DNA from: Trifolium pratense
Taxonomy: Eukaryota > Streptophyta > Magnoliopsida > Fabales > Fabaceae
Direction of reading: 5' to 3'
Length of the DNA stretch: 64,000 bases
Assembly (NCBI RefSeq): GCF_020283565.1
Contig: NC_060065.1
Coordinates: 42,520,409 to 42,584,408 of the forward strand
This document shows positions 48,101 to 59,929 of this stretch, piece by piece (the stretch's first letter is position 1; the number at the start of each line of letters is the position of its first letter). A model generated the notes under the pieces. That model had not been told where the DNA came from. It saw nothing but the letters and a program-made list of their open reading frames with translations, and did no database searches. The position numbers and the translations under genes are program-made.

Positions 48101-48858
48101 GCAATGAGGGATTGATGTGGCGGTGGGAATGGCGTGATGTGTTATCTCAATTGGAAGAACAGAATCTGAATGAGCTCAAGGATATGTTGATTGGCATACA
48201 CTTAAACCCGAATAACAAGGACAGATGGCGATGGATTGTCGGTGATGAAGGTTTGTTTTCGGTTAAGTCGTGTTATAAGTTTCTGTTAAAAGGTGGCTCC
48301 GCGACTGCTCTTCAGTCGAATTTGCTATTAGCTATTAAAAAGCTATGGAAAAACAATGTGCCTTCAAAGGTGAGTATTTTCGGGTGGAGATTATTATTGG
48401 AGAAATTACCAACGCGAGATGCTTTAGCTTCTAAAGGTATTATTACAAGTCCACATGAATTATCTTGTGTGTTTTGCTTTAGACATCTAGAGAACTGCTG
48501 CCATTTATTTTACAATTGTACTTTCACTAAAATGGTTTGGAGTGCAATTTCCAATTGGCTGGGATGCAATTTTCTGGCGGGTGAGACAGTCTTGAATCAT
48601 TTTATTTCGTGTGGTGACATTATCAAATCAAAGAAAGGTAGACGTGTTCGACACTTGATTTGGTTAAGTACTAATTGGAGTATTTGGAGATTGAGAAATA
48701 ATATTATTTTTCGAGGGGCGGTGGCGAATGTGTCCGAGTTGGTTGACAATATCATGGCGATCTCGTGGTTTTGGTTTAGTGGTCGGGCCGGTATTAAGTC
48801 TGTTTATTCTTATTCCGATTGGTGCACTAATCCTTTATTATGTTTAAGCAATTATTAA
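45156..48858 (+). pseudogene. LINE ORF2: endonuclease-reverse transcriptase, broken
   Basis: The AP-type endonuclease at 45156-45899 shows LSLNMRGWG, LLQETKR, VLGGDFNAI, SRLDRFLLS and SDHCPIW. An in-frame TAG at 45897-45899 (in a Trp-like position) interrupts it; the same frame continues to 47267 with the reverse transcriptase: KSPGPDGFNFNFLKSCW, YRPICLIGCLYKILSKLLAS, QSAFLPTRQILDG, KVDFEKAYDNINW and CKGLRQGDPLSPFLF. At about 47205 the active-site motif reads FAD and then loses the second Asp and the frame. The remainder continues in another frame (about 47220-48858) as GFELVSGLKINFVKSKLYG, the thumb region and a C-terminal zf-RVT domain (WKNNVPSKVSIFGWRLL, CVFCFRHLENCCHLFYNC). The original protein would have been about 1230 residues. 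It cannot work. Confidence 0.93.
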
Positions 48859-49012
48859 TGTATTGCTTTGTATTGTAAGGGTTTGAGTACCCCTTGTACT
48901 CACTTATAATACAATTTTGCTTATCAAAAAAAAAAACTCTATAAGTGTTAATTATTTTATTTTTTTCAAGATAGATATACATAACCTAGTTTAATATCAA
49001 TATAGGTGGTAT

Positions 49013-49919
49013 CGTAGTACCGTTGATTCATAGATTGAGATCGTAGTATCAATTCAAGTGGTATCATAGTACCATTCACGAAGGTGTATTCCTTGCTAGG
49101 CGAGCATTCAAACGCTGCCTCAAGAACATGAAGAACAAGTCCCTCACTAAGCGAGCACTCATCCTTTGCCAAGCCAGCGCTTCGAAGACAACAAGCTCTG
49201 CTTTTGGGTTTGAAAAGGAAACCCTTAAAGGAACTCGACCAATACATTCAAAGATCAAAACTTTAAGTATATAAACAAACAACAAACATAGAAATACAAA
49301 CAAGATCACAACTTAACATCAAAACAAGTAGAAATCATGAAATTCATACATCTTCATACACCACTCACAAATAACATAAAACCTCACAAATATCTACAAA
49401 TTCCTATTTTTTATTCCTAAAATTCGTACTTCTGGTTAGCCATAGAATAAACTAACCTCATTGAATTAAAAAGGTTTCATTTTCATCTTTTAATCTCCAA
49501 AACCCAAAAGGAAAATGAGTGTAGGAAGAAAGGGATGGAGAGAGTAAGACTTTCTCCTCTTCCTAGAATTCACTCAAGATTAACATAACCACCCTCTTAC
49601 CTTAAGATTATGATTTATTTAGTCTTCTAATCTTACTTTGGCTTTTCTTTCTCTTTCCCTTCTTTCTCCTCTTAAGCTCTTCCTTCTCTTTAGGTTTTAC
49701 GAGAAATTCTCTCTCTAAATTTTCGCTTTTTATACTTCGGTTCTCCTAATTGCTCTTTAAACCTCCTCCTTACTCATCTCACTCCCAAGTTCTTTAGGAC
49801 AAAACACATTATAGTCCATTACCGTATATAGTTCTCATTACTAACTATTCTAATGGGACTTAGTCTAATTAATTCTTCTACCCAAAATACATAAACCAAC
49901 AATTAACCCATTAATGAAG
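49013..49919. other. Non-coding sequence after the LINE
   Basis: It begins with three 'ggtatc(g/a)tagta(cc)' repeats (49008-49075). A moderately GC-rich stretch at 49085-49210 contains 'aagcgagcactc' / 'aggcgagcattc' near-repeats. The rest is CT-rich without an open frame. No family is recognised. Confidence 0.4.
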
Positions 49920-50580
49920 TTTTTTCCTTGGGGTACTGCAGTTTATACGAACCAAATTTTTTTGTCATGCTAAAAAATTTCGGTTAATATAAACCGAAAT
50001 ATTGTGTTCCAATTTTTTTTCCAGATTTCCTGCATAAATTCTGCATGAGACCCTCAACTTCCACAATTTATTTGAAATACTAAACGATGTCCGATTTGAG
50101 TAAACGACCACTCGTTGGAAAGCTTAGGGTGTCAAGAATACAAATATAATTTTTGTTTTGAGGGTTAACTATCCAATCGGTTAAGTTTGACCAAATAATG
50201 AGTACGGATACAGAAACAGAGCAGAAACTTTTCTCAAACTTGCAGGTAGATTTTCTCATACTATACTTAATGAAATTTAACAATTCCGGTGTCAATCCTG
50301 TAGTAAATTTTGTCTTCTTTACATTAGATTAAAAATCATTAGCATACGACTTATATTCAGAGAGATATGCTAAATTTACCACAGGTAGCTCTACACGAAT
50401 TTTCACATAAATCTTTCTTCTTTTTGGGGGGTAAATTTATGTTATTTCAGTTTATATAAACCGAATTTTTTTTCCATGTTTAAATATTTCAGTTCGTAAA
50501 AACCGAAATAAGTTGGCCAAATTTTTTCAAACCACAAGGGGCAAAATGAGATTTTTGAGGTATAAAAGAAAGGCGGGAGT
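49920..50580. mobile_element. Foldback-like element with AACCGAAAT palindromes (tentative)
   Basis: Both ends contain pairs of short palindromes of the type TTCGGTT...AACCGAAAT: 'cggttaatataaaccgaaat' near 49982, and 'cagttcgtaaaaaccgaaat' and 'agtttatataaaccgaat' near 50450-50510. They are separated by T-rich DNA and a 'catg' in mirrored order, with 'ccttggggta' on the left against 'caaggggcaaaa' on the right. It shares its theme with 61531-61781. Ends and target duplication are not settled. Confidence 0.4.
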
Positions 50581-51059
50581 CGGGAAAGAAAACTTCTTAA
50601 TTAAATTAAATCATAATACATAAACAAATATAATTACTCAACTAGTTAAAAATAACGTTAACAAATGAAACAGGTTGAGTAGAAAAAAAAATTCTATGTT
50701 ATCAAAAGTTCGATTCTTAACTATGCGTATGTAAAAAAATTTGGTTGGGAGGAGATAATCTATGTTATATGCTCCACAAGTTTCTCGACAGAGATTGGTC
50801 ATTGCTAACGACACTGAAAATTTCGTACCAATATTATAATAAAAAAAAACACCTTTCTCTCATAAAAAGACATTAATAAATAATTACAGAGATAACTCCA
50901 TAATTATGTTGTTTGATGAATTGGTGGTTGAAGAAAAAGTCAAGAAACACCAGAGTAGACTTTACTCATAAACCGTTCTTTCAATTTCGATTGTACTAAT
51001 AAAATCGCATCAAATTTCCAACCAACTTGAGCAAACATGGGCACGTGGTTAAATAGTCT

Positions 51060-51265
51060 ACCAAAAAGTTCCAACTACTCTGTCATATGTCAATGCACAA
51101 TTTTGATCGTAAATATCTTTAATTTTATATTAGTAAAAATTATAAAAACTTGATATTTTAAAAATATTCATCAAAACAAATCAAACAAGATCTTATATGT
51201 TAATATTTATATCTATATACTATTAAAAAAATATGGTCAAAACAAGATAAATGAATAGTATCATT
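51060..51265. mobile_element. Reverse copy of the 29715/35568 Stowaway-like MITE, ends lost
   Basis: It reads in reverse the diagnostic phrases of that family: 'ttaatatta...agtaaaaattataa', 'tgatattttaaaaatattca', 'atggtcaaaacaagat'. Terminal repeats are not recognisable. Confidence 0.6.
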
Positions 51266-52432
51266 TAATCAAAATCTCATCTCAAAGCTAGCATACACTC
51301 CAAAACCCTCCAAAACCAAGCAAACAACCGATAGAGGCAAGGAGGGACCCAAGGGGGGGCAAGCAGGGGCTCCAACCCCCCTCCCCCATGCATATATGTT
51401 TAATATGTATAACTTTTAATGTATATGAGTTGCTAATGACACTTCTTAATTTCCCACTCTTCTTTTAGGTGTTTCTAAATAAATTATTGTGATTTTATCT
51501 TATAATTTTGAGTTAAATATATTTTTTGTCTTTATAAAATTAAGAGTTGTTAAGTTTCGTCATTCAAAAAATTTAATTTTAGTCCATATTTGTATTTTAT
51601 ACCAATTATTTTGAGGATTAAAAGTATCAATTTTTTGTAAAAATATTTGAAAATATGGACTATTCTTGCCAAACTACAAGATTTTAGAGGATGTTTTCAG
51701 TTAAAATTTATTAGGACTAAACATAAAAACTCGTTATTTTATAAGGACAAAAAATATATTTAACTTTATTATTTATTATTAAAAAAAGAAATTCGACCCC
51801 CGTGTGATTGATTTCTGGATCCGTTCCTGATAGAGGCACCACCACAATGGCACAATGTCGAAACAACCACAACCAAGCACCTAAGTAACAGACACAAACC
51901 AAGGAAAATTAAAGACCAACCAACACCAACACGTGGTAGCAACCGAAACCCGCCATAACCAAGCACCCGAAAATAGAACAACGGCCCGAGGATTACAAAT
52001 CAGTCGAGTTAAAAGATAATAATAATGAGTTAAAAGAACACGGGCAATAAAAATGATTTTAATTGATATGTACCGACGGTGTCAACCGATATCAATTAGC
52101 AATAAAAAGGATTTTAATTGATATGCATATGAATTAAATCCATAAAAAAGGGTATTAGTAATTATTGTAATAAATTACATCATAGACAAAGTCATGATAA
52201 TCGTATATTATTACAACACCACATTGCATTTCAACAACAACTAAAATACACACAAAGACACAATCCTTTCTTCTAGCAACACAAAAATACACACACTTTT
52301 CAAACCCCATTTTACTAACCTCACGAACCGGTCATTCAACATCTCACCACCCTCTCCATCGGATCTCCCTCACCGTCACGTCACTTTATCATCTCCCCCC
52401 TCACCTCCTCTCTTTTTCTTCACTCCTTAACT
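51266..52432. other. Upstream flank of the Tubby-like gene
   Basis: No coding content. 'gacccaagggggggcaagca' near 51347 and 'gacccccgtgtgattgattt' near 51796 look like the ends of a dispersed repeat. A short duplication, 'ttttaattgatatg', occurs at 52056 and 52112. The proximal promoter from about 52200 is C-rich. Confidence 0.4.
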
Positions 52433-52452
52433 CTCTCTCTCTCTCTCTCTCT
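52433..52452. repeat. (CT)n microsatellite in the 5' leader of the Tubby-like gene
   Basis: About ten CT units 67 bp before the start codon, followed by (ATC)n at about 52482-52511. Both probably lie in the 5' untranslated region. Confidence 0.85.
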
Positions 52453-52518
52453 CATGAACCCTAATTCACAGAACCATTAAAATCATCATCATCATCTTCA
52501 TCATCATCATTATTATAC

Positions 52519-55500
52519 ATGTCGTTGATGAAGGTATTTCGATCTCGAAAATTCTCCAAATCCTTTAAGGAAGTTCAATCTCTCGATGCTATCGCCGATG
52601 ACCGGAGAGGAATCTCCGGTCGTGAATCGGCGGACGGAACTGATTGGTCCACCATGTTACCGGATCTCCTTGCGGAGATAATCAAACGAGTTGACGTCGC
52701 CGAAGAACAGTGGCCGCACCGCCAAAACGTCGTCGCTTGTGCTTGCGTTTGTAAACGGTGGAGAGATATCACACGTGAGATTGTTCGTTCACCTTCCCGT
52801 AACGGAAAAATCACTTTTCCTTCTTGTCTTAAACAGGTTCAGCTTCAAAATTAATCCTTTTTTTTAATCACTTTTGAATATTTTATGGCTCAGAAAAAAA
52901 TTGGAGATTTTTTAATTTCATTTAAATTTAACCCCTTTGGGAAGCAGCTGGTAAATTTGTTGAATTTTTTAATTTTTATGAAATTTTTGTGAAGTTAATT
53001 TGAAGGTTATGGTTGTTGAAGATAAAATGGAATTGTTTAATTAGTTTTAGTAGTAAAAGGGTTTCTTGGTGAGTGGTTAATTTTGTTTTTATTGTGAGGA
53101 TTGTTAGTTAGTGAGTGTTTTGGGATTTTTGTATGAGCTATGGAAGCAGTAATCGATGTTTGAGTTTTTAAATTCAGTAATTAAGGTGTTTGTTAAATAC
53201 TTCTTATATGTGTATTAGTGTTGGTTTATTGTAGTTTTATGTGTTTGAACTACAAAAGATGGACGAATAGTGTTCGAGGAACATAATAGAGTTTCGTATA
53301 ATTTACTTATTGCAGATTACTCATGTTTATATTCAATGGTTTATTTGTGCAGTGCTTGGTAATTGATTACTCATATTGATTTGTATTGAATGAGACAAAT
53401 TGATTTAGGGGGTTTGTAGTTTGACAAACTTGTTATGTTTTGATGAATTCCAGCCAGGACCACGCGACCTACCGCATCAATGTCTTATTAAGCGGAATAA
53501 GAAGACTAATACATTTTACCTTTATCTCGCCCTCTCATCATGTGAGTATTGTTTTGGTAAAATATTTTCTTTGCCGGTTTTAGAGATGATTGAAAATGAA
53601 TAATGAATTGCAATGTTTCGATCTCCTTTGATGTTCATAGATATTGACTAGAACTGAGAAACATCTCATTGGTCAAATGTATAGCTCAAACTTTTCTTTG
53701 TTGACCGGGCAAGCATTACATGAACTCAAATTTTTCTTTGTTGACTAGGCAAGCATTACTCAGGTGCATTAAAACCTAATCGGACTTTGTTGTTTGTCAA
53801 CTTGTGAAGCGACTTCTGTTCATATTATATATTTAAACTAAATATATTTCTCAAACCCCATGATTCTAGCCAGTCAGTTGACCAGAATGAATCCAAGTTG
53901 ACTTGCTTCAGTCAACTTATAGAACCTTTCTTGTTCAATTTTCTCACTTTAACTAGTTTCATTTTCCAAAATAACAAAAGGGTATTTGTAGAGTAATGGC
54001 GAACTAGAGTGGTTAAAGTAGTTAAGAGTTGTTAGTTGGTTAGTTGAGGTTGTTATAGGGCTATTTGTATAGACAGGAAATCACAAAGGGTAGGGAGCAT
54101 CTTTGAATACTTGTAATTGTGTATAGAGAGTATTCTATATTGTGAAGCATGGTGTTCATGGTTGCTTCGTTTTACATCTTGGTCTTTGTAGCATCTCAAA
54201 TTTCTTAGAAGTTGTAATTAGTTTGTTGGGTTTTCCTGTTGCAAAAGAACTTAAGCAATTCTTCTTATGTTAATCCGGATAAATTAATTTAGCAATTTTG
54301 TTTGCTTTATCCTTTACATTTACCCTTTCACTTTTCCTGTAGTATATGAATATTAATTTGTAGGATAGTTATGTGGTTGTCACATGAAAAATCAAATAGA
54401 TCTATAGAAACCCAATTATTGGCCAATTAACGGCAGCGACATTATTTACCGTAAAAATATGTTTGGTGGAGTTAAATTTTTTAATCTTCGTTTGGTTGCA
54501 AGGTCTTGTGAGTTTTTCAAACATTTGTAAAATCAGAAATTAGGGGGGATTGTAATGAATGTAATTTGTGTAGTAGACTAGTAGTTGCTTGTAACTGTGA
54601 TAATTAAAAGTTCAAGAAATGATAGTACAAGACTGATTTTTTCAAATATTTCGACAAACACAAGTTCATCACGTTGCACAATTTATGATTTTCTTTGATA
54701 TGTTGAAAGTTAATGCTTCTTTTTCCTCCCCTTCCATTGGCAGCATTCACAGACAAAGGGAAATTTCTATTAGCAGCTAGAAGATATAGGTGTGGTACCC
54801 ATACTGAGTATGTTATATCACTTGATGTTGATGACTTATCACAAGGAAGCAATGCCTATGTTGGAAAGTTAAGGTAAATTTTACGTACAACAGGAAGTAA
54901 AAATAAAAAGTTTCTTATGCGTCTCTTCTGCTTGCTTATTAACCTTTTGTTGAACGGTGAAGTGTTGTTGCAAGAAACTGCCATAGTTTACCTAGAGTTT
55001 TCAAAATTCTTTAGCTTTTGTCTACATTTGCTTTTAAATTTGACTTTTTATTTTCTTTTTTGTGATTTCCTTGGGGAGAAATGGAACTTTGTGTTGGCAC
55101 AATGAAGGAACTGATGATGAGTTAAATTTAGTGTTTCACCCAAACCCTCAACCACAAAAGAAATTGGAATTTACTCATCTAAAGTAAATTACATATAGGA
55201 AGACCACCATTATACATCACAGCTTTGCATGTTTGTTTTCCATATATTAAGCTATAGTTAATTAATTATGCATCCTCTATTTACTTGCACCCAAAGATAA
55301 ATAATATTGGTGAAATTCTGACAATTTAAATTCTCTTAGGCTTATCTACACAATTAATCTTAATGTGTATGTTGGTCACAATCATTGGCAGTTGTATTGA
55401 AACCTATGCTGAAATCTGTATTCATAGCTTTGAGATTGTCTGCTGATATGCTCATCTCAATTTATTGTTAATCTTTTGCTTTGTCCCGGCTCCCGAGTAC

Positions 55501-56117
55501 TGACCAATTAGTTGTTGAAATGTCTTCGCAGCTCGGATTTTCTTGGCACCAACTTCACAATTTATGACAGCCAGCCACCTCATAATGGTGCCAAACCATC
55601 AAGTTGCAAAGCTAGCCGGCGGTTTGCAAGCAAACAGATAAGCCCTCAAGTTCCTGCTGGTAACTTTGAGGCAGGGAATGTCTCCTACAAGTTCAACCTT
55701 TTGAAATCAAGAGGTCCAAGGAGAATGATTTGCTCTCTGATGTCTACTGTCTCATCATCAATGGATGAAAGTTCAGACAACAAGTATTTTGATGGCCTTA
55801 AGATGCACCGTAAAGAACAAGCCGCTTCTGCATACACAATCTTGAAAAACAAAGCTCCAAGGTGGCACGAGCATTTGCAGTGCTGGTGCTTGAACTTCCA
55901 TGGTCGCGTGACTGTGGCTTCTGTAAAGAACTTTCAGCTGGTTGCCACTGTCGACCAAAGCCAACCAGGAGGGAAAGGCGATGAAGAAACAGTTCTCCTC
56001 CAGTTTGGTAAAGTAGGGGATGATACTTTCACCATGGACTATAGACAACCCTTATCCGCCTACCAGGCGTTTGCCATTTGCTTAACTAGCTTTGGCACTA
56101 AACTAGCTTGTGAGTAA
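52519..56117 (+). CDS. Tubby-like F-box protein (TLP), four exons
   Basis: Exons 52519-52836, 53454-53541, 54744-54873 and 55532-56117 join in phase across GT/AG introns to give 373 residues. The N-terminal F-box (about 43-95: [35 protein letters not shown]) binds SKP1 and so links to SCF ubiquitin ligases. The tubby domain begins at [19 protein letters not shown] and continues with [60 protein letters not shown], the signature [15 protein letters not shown] and the C-terminal [16 protein letters not shown]. Tubby domains bind phosphoinositides and tether the protein to the plasma membrane. Members affect ABA signalling, stress and microbe interactions. The length is normal and I see no damage. 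The start ATG gives [18 protein letters not shown], unlike the 'SIVRDVRD' N-terminus of most members, so it belongs to a more divergent subgroup. Confidence 0.93.
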
Positions 56118-57237
56118 TATAATTTTCGGATCAATATGCGTATTTATTTACCTTGGATGTTATAAAGTGATTAGTTTTTTTTTTCTTTCTTTTCTCCTTT
56201 CACTCAGCTGAATCTATGATTGCAGGAAGCTTGCTTGTAAATGTTACATTATTAATTATTAATATTAATACATGACATCTTCCATAATCAAATATTTGTG
56301 TCATTTTAAGTTATACTTGCTTTTGTATGTGCATATTATTATGAGAAGACCCTTTTGGGAGAAGGAATTTGCTATCATTAAGGAATTAACAAAAAGATGA
56401 TGCTTGAATAGCACTTGGTATATATTTTTTGGTTCTGGTCACTTCTCTAATGTGGATCATTCTGGTCCACCAAATAGTGGTTGGATTGTATTTAACAAAA
56501 CATGTGGTCAGCTCATGTCACTGCAAAAATAATTATATAGGAATGAATTCTAAGTTTATGCAAAAACTAATCGTGATGTTGAAGGTGAATCTGCATCAGA
56601 TGCTTATAGAGGAACAGTTGATAAAGTTAGTTGTGAGATAAATGATGCATTGCATCATCATACATGAATTGTCAATGTCAGGTTTTATTCTTTTTGGTTG
56701 GGGTCATCCTCTGCTTGAGGGAAAAGGGATTGAAAAGTTAGGCTCCAGTACTTAAATTTGAGTAATGATATATGAACATCAACTTTTTGACAACATGAGT
56801 TAAATATATTATTTTTTCACTCTAGTTTTTTTTTACTGTAATTGCCTTTTTTTTTCTACCAAATATTTTTTTCAATTCCAAACTTCACACAGAGAAGTAT
56901 TATTCTGCCTCGACCCCTAACCTCAAATCCAACAAATTTCCTGCATCAAATGCTACCTTCCACATTAAAAATAATTTGGCATCACAACATTTAAAGCAAT
57001 TCTTGCCATATGATGCAAAGAGTTTTGATGAAAGAGAATCAGAGAATTGCAAATTCACAATGCATTCGTTAAAATTGGATTTAGATCTGAAAAATAAAAA
57101 TTTCAAGAACTTGAGAGGATGATGGATGGAAAACAGTGTTTTCCGGTGCATGAGGTCGTACACGAGAATAACATGACGCGTTTTGTGTCTGAGGAGAAGT
57201 CAATGGCAAGAGGAGGTTGTAGGAGAGCCGAAGGAGA
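56118..57237. other. 3' flank of the Tubby-like gene and possible decayed coding scraps
   Basis: At 56430-56650 frames such as GHFSNVDHSGPPNSGWIVFNK and, further on, DVEGESASDAYRGTVDK look codon-like but are broken by stops and match nothing I know. At 56890-57235 purine-rich sequence precedes a foldback MITE. Confidence 0.35.
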
Positions 57238-57484
57238 GGAAAAATAGCTGAAAATAATTTTTTTTTACTGCATTTCTTTTGCATTTCTATTATGTCTCTT
57301 AATTTTAATGAAAATAGTGCACACTTAAACATAAAAAGTAAATCTTTTAAACATAATAGTATTAATGTATGTATTCAAAATATGAAGTATTTAGTACTTG
57401 TACTCAATGTGCACTATTTTCATTAAAATTAAGAGACATAATAGAAATGCAGTAAAAAAATAAATTATTTTCAGCTATTTTTCC
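57238..57484. mobile_element. Foldback MITE, 247 bp
   Basis: Arms of about 75-80 bp: GGAAAAATAGCTGAAAATAA against 'ttattttcagctatttttcc', then 'tgcatttct', 'attatgtctcttaatttta' and 'atgaaaatagtgca' mirrored on the other side. The loop contains 'taaacataa' repeats. No target duplication is obvious. Confidence 0.75.
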
Positions 57485-57596
57485 ACTGCTGTAAAAAAAA
57501 AATAAAAAAAAAAAAACTTTTTAATCTCTTAGCATGCAAACTTCTTTGGCAGTAAGCAGAAACTTATTCAACCATCATAGAAAAGCAACTCAAATT

Positions 57597-59230
57597 ATGG
57601 CAACAAGATTAATGGAACCAAGTGATGTGTTTCTCAACCATAGAAGCACCGATACAAAGAGACAGTCGCAACTCGTCTTTATGACAACCTTAAAAGACAT
57701 GGTATAAACCCTTTCTTAGATGAAAAAAACATGAAACTGGGTGATAAATTATTTGAGAAAATAAACAATGGAATCATGGAGTGTAAGATTGGTGTAGCAG
57801 TTTTCTCACCATGTTATTGTGAGTCTTATTTTTGTCTCCATGAACTTGCACTTTTAACAGCACTTAATAAGAAGGTTATTCCTATATTTTGTGATGTTAA
57901 TCTTCTCAATTGAGGTGGTTAATAATGCAAAATGGTCTAAGGAGGAACATAGGAGATTTAGATGGGCTCTTGATGAAGTTAAGTACAACATTGGACTCAC
58001 CTACAATTCTTCAAAAGGGTATGTATGAGTATATTATATGCAATTGTTATCAATAAAGCACAGACACAAATACAGACACCGAATACGACACAAATACTGA
58101 CATATCGATACCAATTTTTTCGTTGACAAAATGATATAATTCATTGTAGTCATAAGTATCGGTGTCGTGTTGGTGTCAGTCATCGATGCGTGTCTGACAC
58201 GAGGACACGTCTCTTCGATAACTTAGTCAATATTTAGGTCATCTTACGACCGATGTGGAACTTAAAAGTCTTAGGGAGAATTTACCATCTATTTGAGTCC
58301 TACAAGACTCGAATAGTTAGTCTTTGCGATATTAAAAAAAAAAAAAAACTATCTGAATTGTGATAAACAAATTGGTTCATCTGCTCATAAGATATAAATA
58401 TTTAAAAAAAAATATACAATTAAATGTTATTTCAGGAAAAACAAAATGTAACCCATAATTTATTTCTAATTATGCATGCATAAATTTTTACTATTAAAAA
58501 TATGTAACTCGATTGCACCAAAAAAAAAAATGTAACTCGATTTAACTTTAAGCAATAAATTTCTCATATTCATTTTATTTATCGTGAAATGCAGGAACAT
58601 TTCCGAAATTTTGACTAATGCTTCCTGTTCTGGACTGGGCCAAAAGCTGGCTCAATCACCCTTCTGCCCGACATTTGGGGCATAGCCCAATAAGATGAGA
58701 CCTCCCCGACATGTCAGCCAAAGATGTGTCCTCCACGACGTAATGGATAGGCACCACATTAAACACGTGCTCATCTATCCACGCACGTCTCATCCGCTTA
58801 TGTCACAGAGCCTATCTATTACCCACCTAAAGTGGAACGGCTTCAACCAAGATAGGGCGAATAACCGCCTCCCCTACGATACAGGGACTATCTTGGCAGT
58901 TGAGTCCAGTGGGCCGGTTATTCCGTCCCAATAGACCAACCTTTGGCCTAGTGCCGGGGGCAACTATATAAGCTCTCCTATACAAGAGAGCCAGATATTC
59001 TATTCTTTATTCTCTCTATTCTCTCTTGTATCTCTCGTACTCTTGCTGACTTAAGCATCGGAGCACCTGCAGGTACAAATCCCCCCCTCCGGTGGACGAA
59101 TTGTTCAACGGACCGGCCATCTCTATTCTGATCAATAGGTACGATCACTTCCGAAGTAATCATTGGAAGCATGATAGAAATTGAGAATGAAGAGGAGACG
59201 AAGGATATACACTTGCCAATTCCTATTTAG
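57597..59230 (+). pseudogene. TIR-domain protein gene, frameshifted and split by a solo LTR
   Basis: Exon 1 (57597-58018) reads MATRLMEPSDVFLNHRSTDT, then after a frameshift near 57665 VATRLYDNLKRHGINPFLDE, MKLGDKLFEKINNGI, GVAVFSPCYCESYFCLHELA and VIPIFCDV. A second frameshift lies near 57907, followed by WSKEEHRRFRWALDEVKYN. Exon 2 begins at 58595 after a GT/AG intron (GNISEILTNAS), is cut by an LTR at 58626-59147 and resumes in frame as EVIIGSMIEIENEE to a TAG at 59230. Taking out the LTR and one target duplication restores the frame. This is the short TIR-only/TX class with no NB-ARC or LRR seen; such proteins relate to plant immunity. The catalytic-type Glu region is present in HELA, but the frameshifts rule out a full product. 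The intron holds a dispersed repeat at about 58065-58215. Confidence 0.88.
58626..59147 (+). mobile_element. Solo LTR, 522 bp, inside the TIR pseudogene
   Basis: It begins TGTTCTGGACTGGGCC, ends 'aataggtacgatca' (TG...CA) and is flanked by the 5-bp target duplication CTTCC at 58621-58625 and 59148-59152. It contains a TATA box ('caactatataagctctcc') and a CT-rich start region. There is no internal retrotransposon sequence, so it arose by recombination between the LTRs of a full element. GC content is clearly above that of its surroundings. Copia or gypsy origin was not determined. Confidence 0.93.
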
Positions 59231-59929
59231 AAAACTTATTTAATTAACCCATTAATACATATACGGAAGAAAATAAGTGACTTTTGTCTCATATTAGATC
59301 TTTACCAAATAATTCAAATTTGTTTATAGCTTATTTAATCAAATTATTACTTCAATAAGCTCACCATCAAGAAATTATGGGGCTTCTTGACATTCTTTCA
59401 TTGTATTTTAATCATTCTTTCATACTTTCATATTGTATTAACTCTTTATATAAATAATACCATTAATTTTGAAAACACCCTCTTTCCCAAACAGATTTTT
59501 TTCTTGATATTTAAGTTCGACATTATACTAAGATAGAAATTTATTTAAAATATAGTATTGAAAGATTTGTAAAAATTATATTTTTAAAAGATAAGTGAAA
59601 CTATTGTGAATGGATTAAAAAAAAACTGAAACGTCATGTAAAACTTATTAAATCTATAAACTTGTTATATTAAATCTATTGTTCCATATATATTCTTAGT
59701 ATATTTTTAAATAAATTATAATTATTATATTCAAATTTTATTTAGAAGATATCAAAAATTTAATAAATTTAGCTTATTGATTAGAGATAAATTAAAATAT
59801 GTTTCGTGTATATTTTTATAATAAATTATAATTAACAATGACAAATATTAATTTATCCTATATTTTTATGTAAGAGTAAATAATTTCCATCGAAGACGGC
59901 TTCATCTAGACCGACAACAAGGGTAAATA
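59231..59929. other. Very AT-rich intergenic DNA
   Basis: No gene or bounded element is seen. Confidence 0.5.

Larger units (their letters stand above)
42877..48935 (+). mobile_element. Full-length L1-type LINE retrotransposon (inactive)
   Basis: A 6.06-kb element with a short 5' leader, ORF1 (42943-45021, originally to 45159), ORF2 (45156-48858), a 3' untranslated region ending 'gcttatcaaaaaaaaaa' and the 18-bp target duplication ACTCTATAAGTGTTAATT at 42859-42876 and 48936-48953. The order RRM-containing ORF1, then AP-endonuclease, reverse transcriptase and zinc-binding (zf-RVT) domains, is that of plant L1 elements. It is disabled by a TGA in ORF1, a TAG after the endonuclease and a frameshift at the RT active site, yet the ends are intact, so it inserted fairly recently. 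Confidence 0.95.

Noticed and set aside
54000..54190. LTR-like 'gttagttggttagttgagg' sequence in intron 2 of the Tubby-like gene
   Set aside because: It resembles the block at 4110-4390 in style, but no ends, TATA box or duplication could be fixed.
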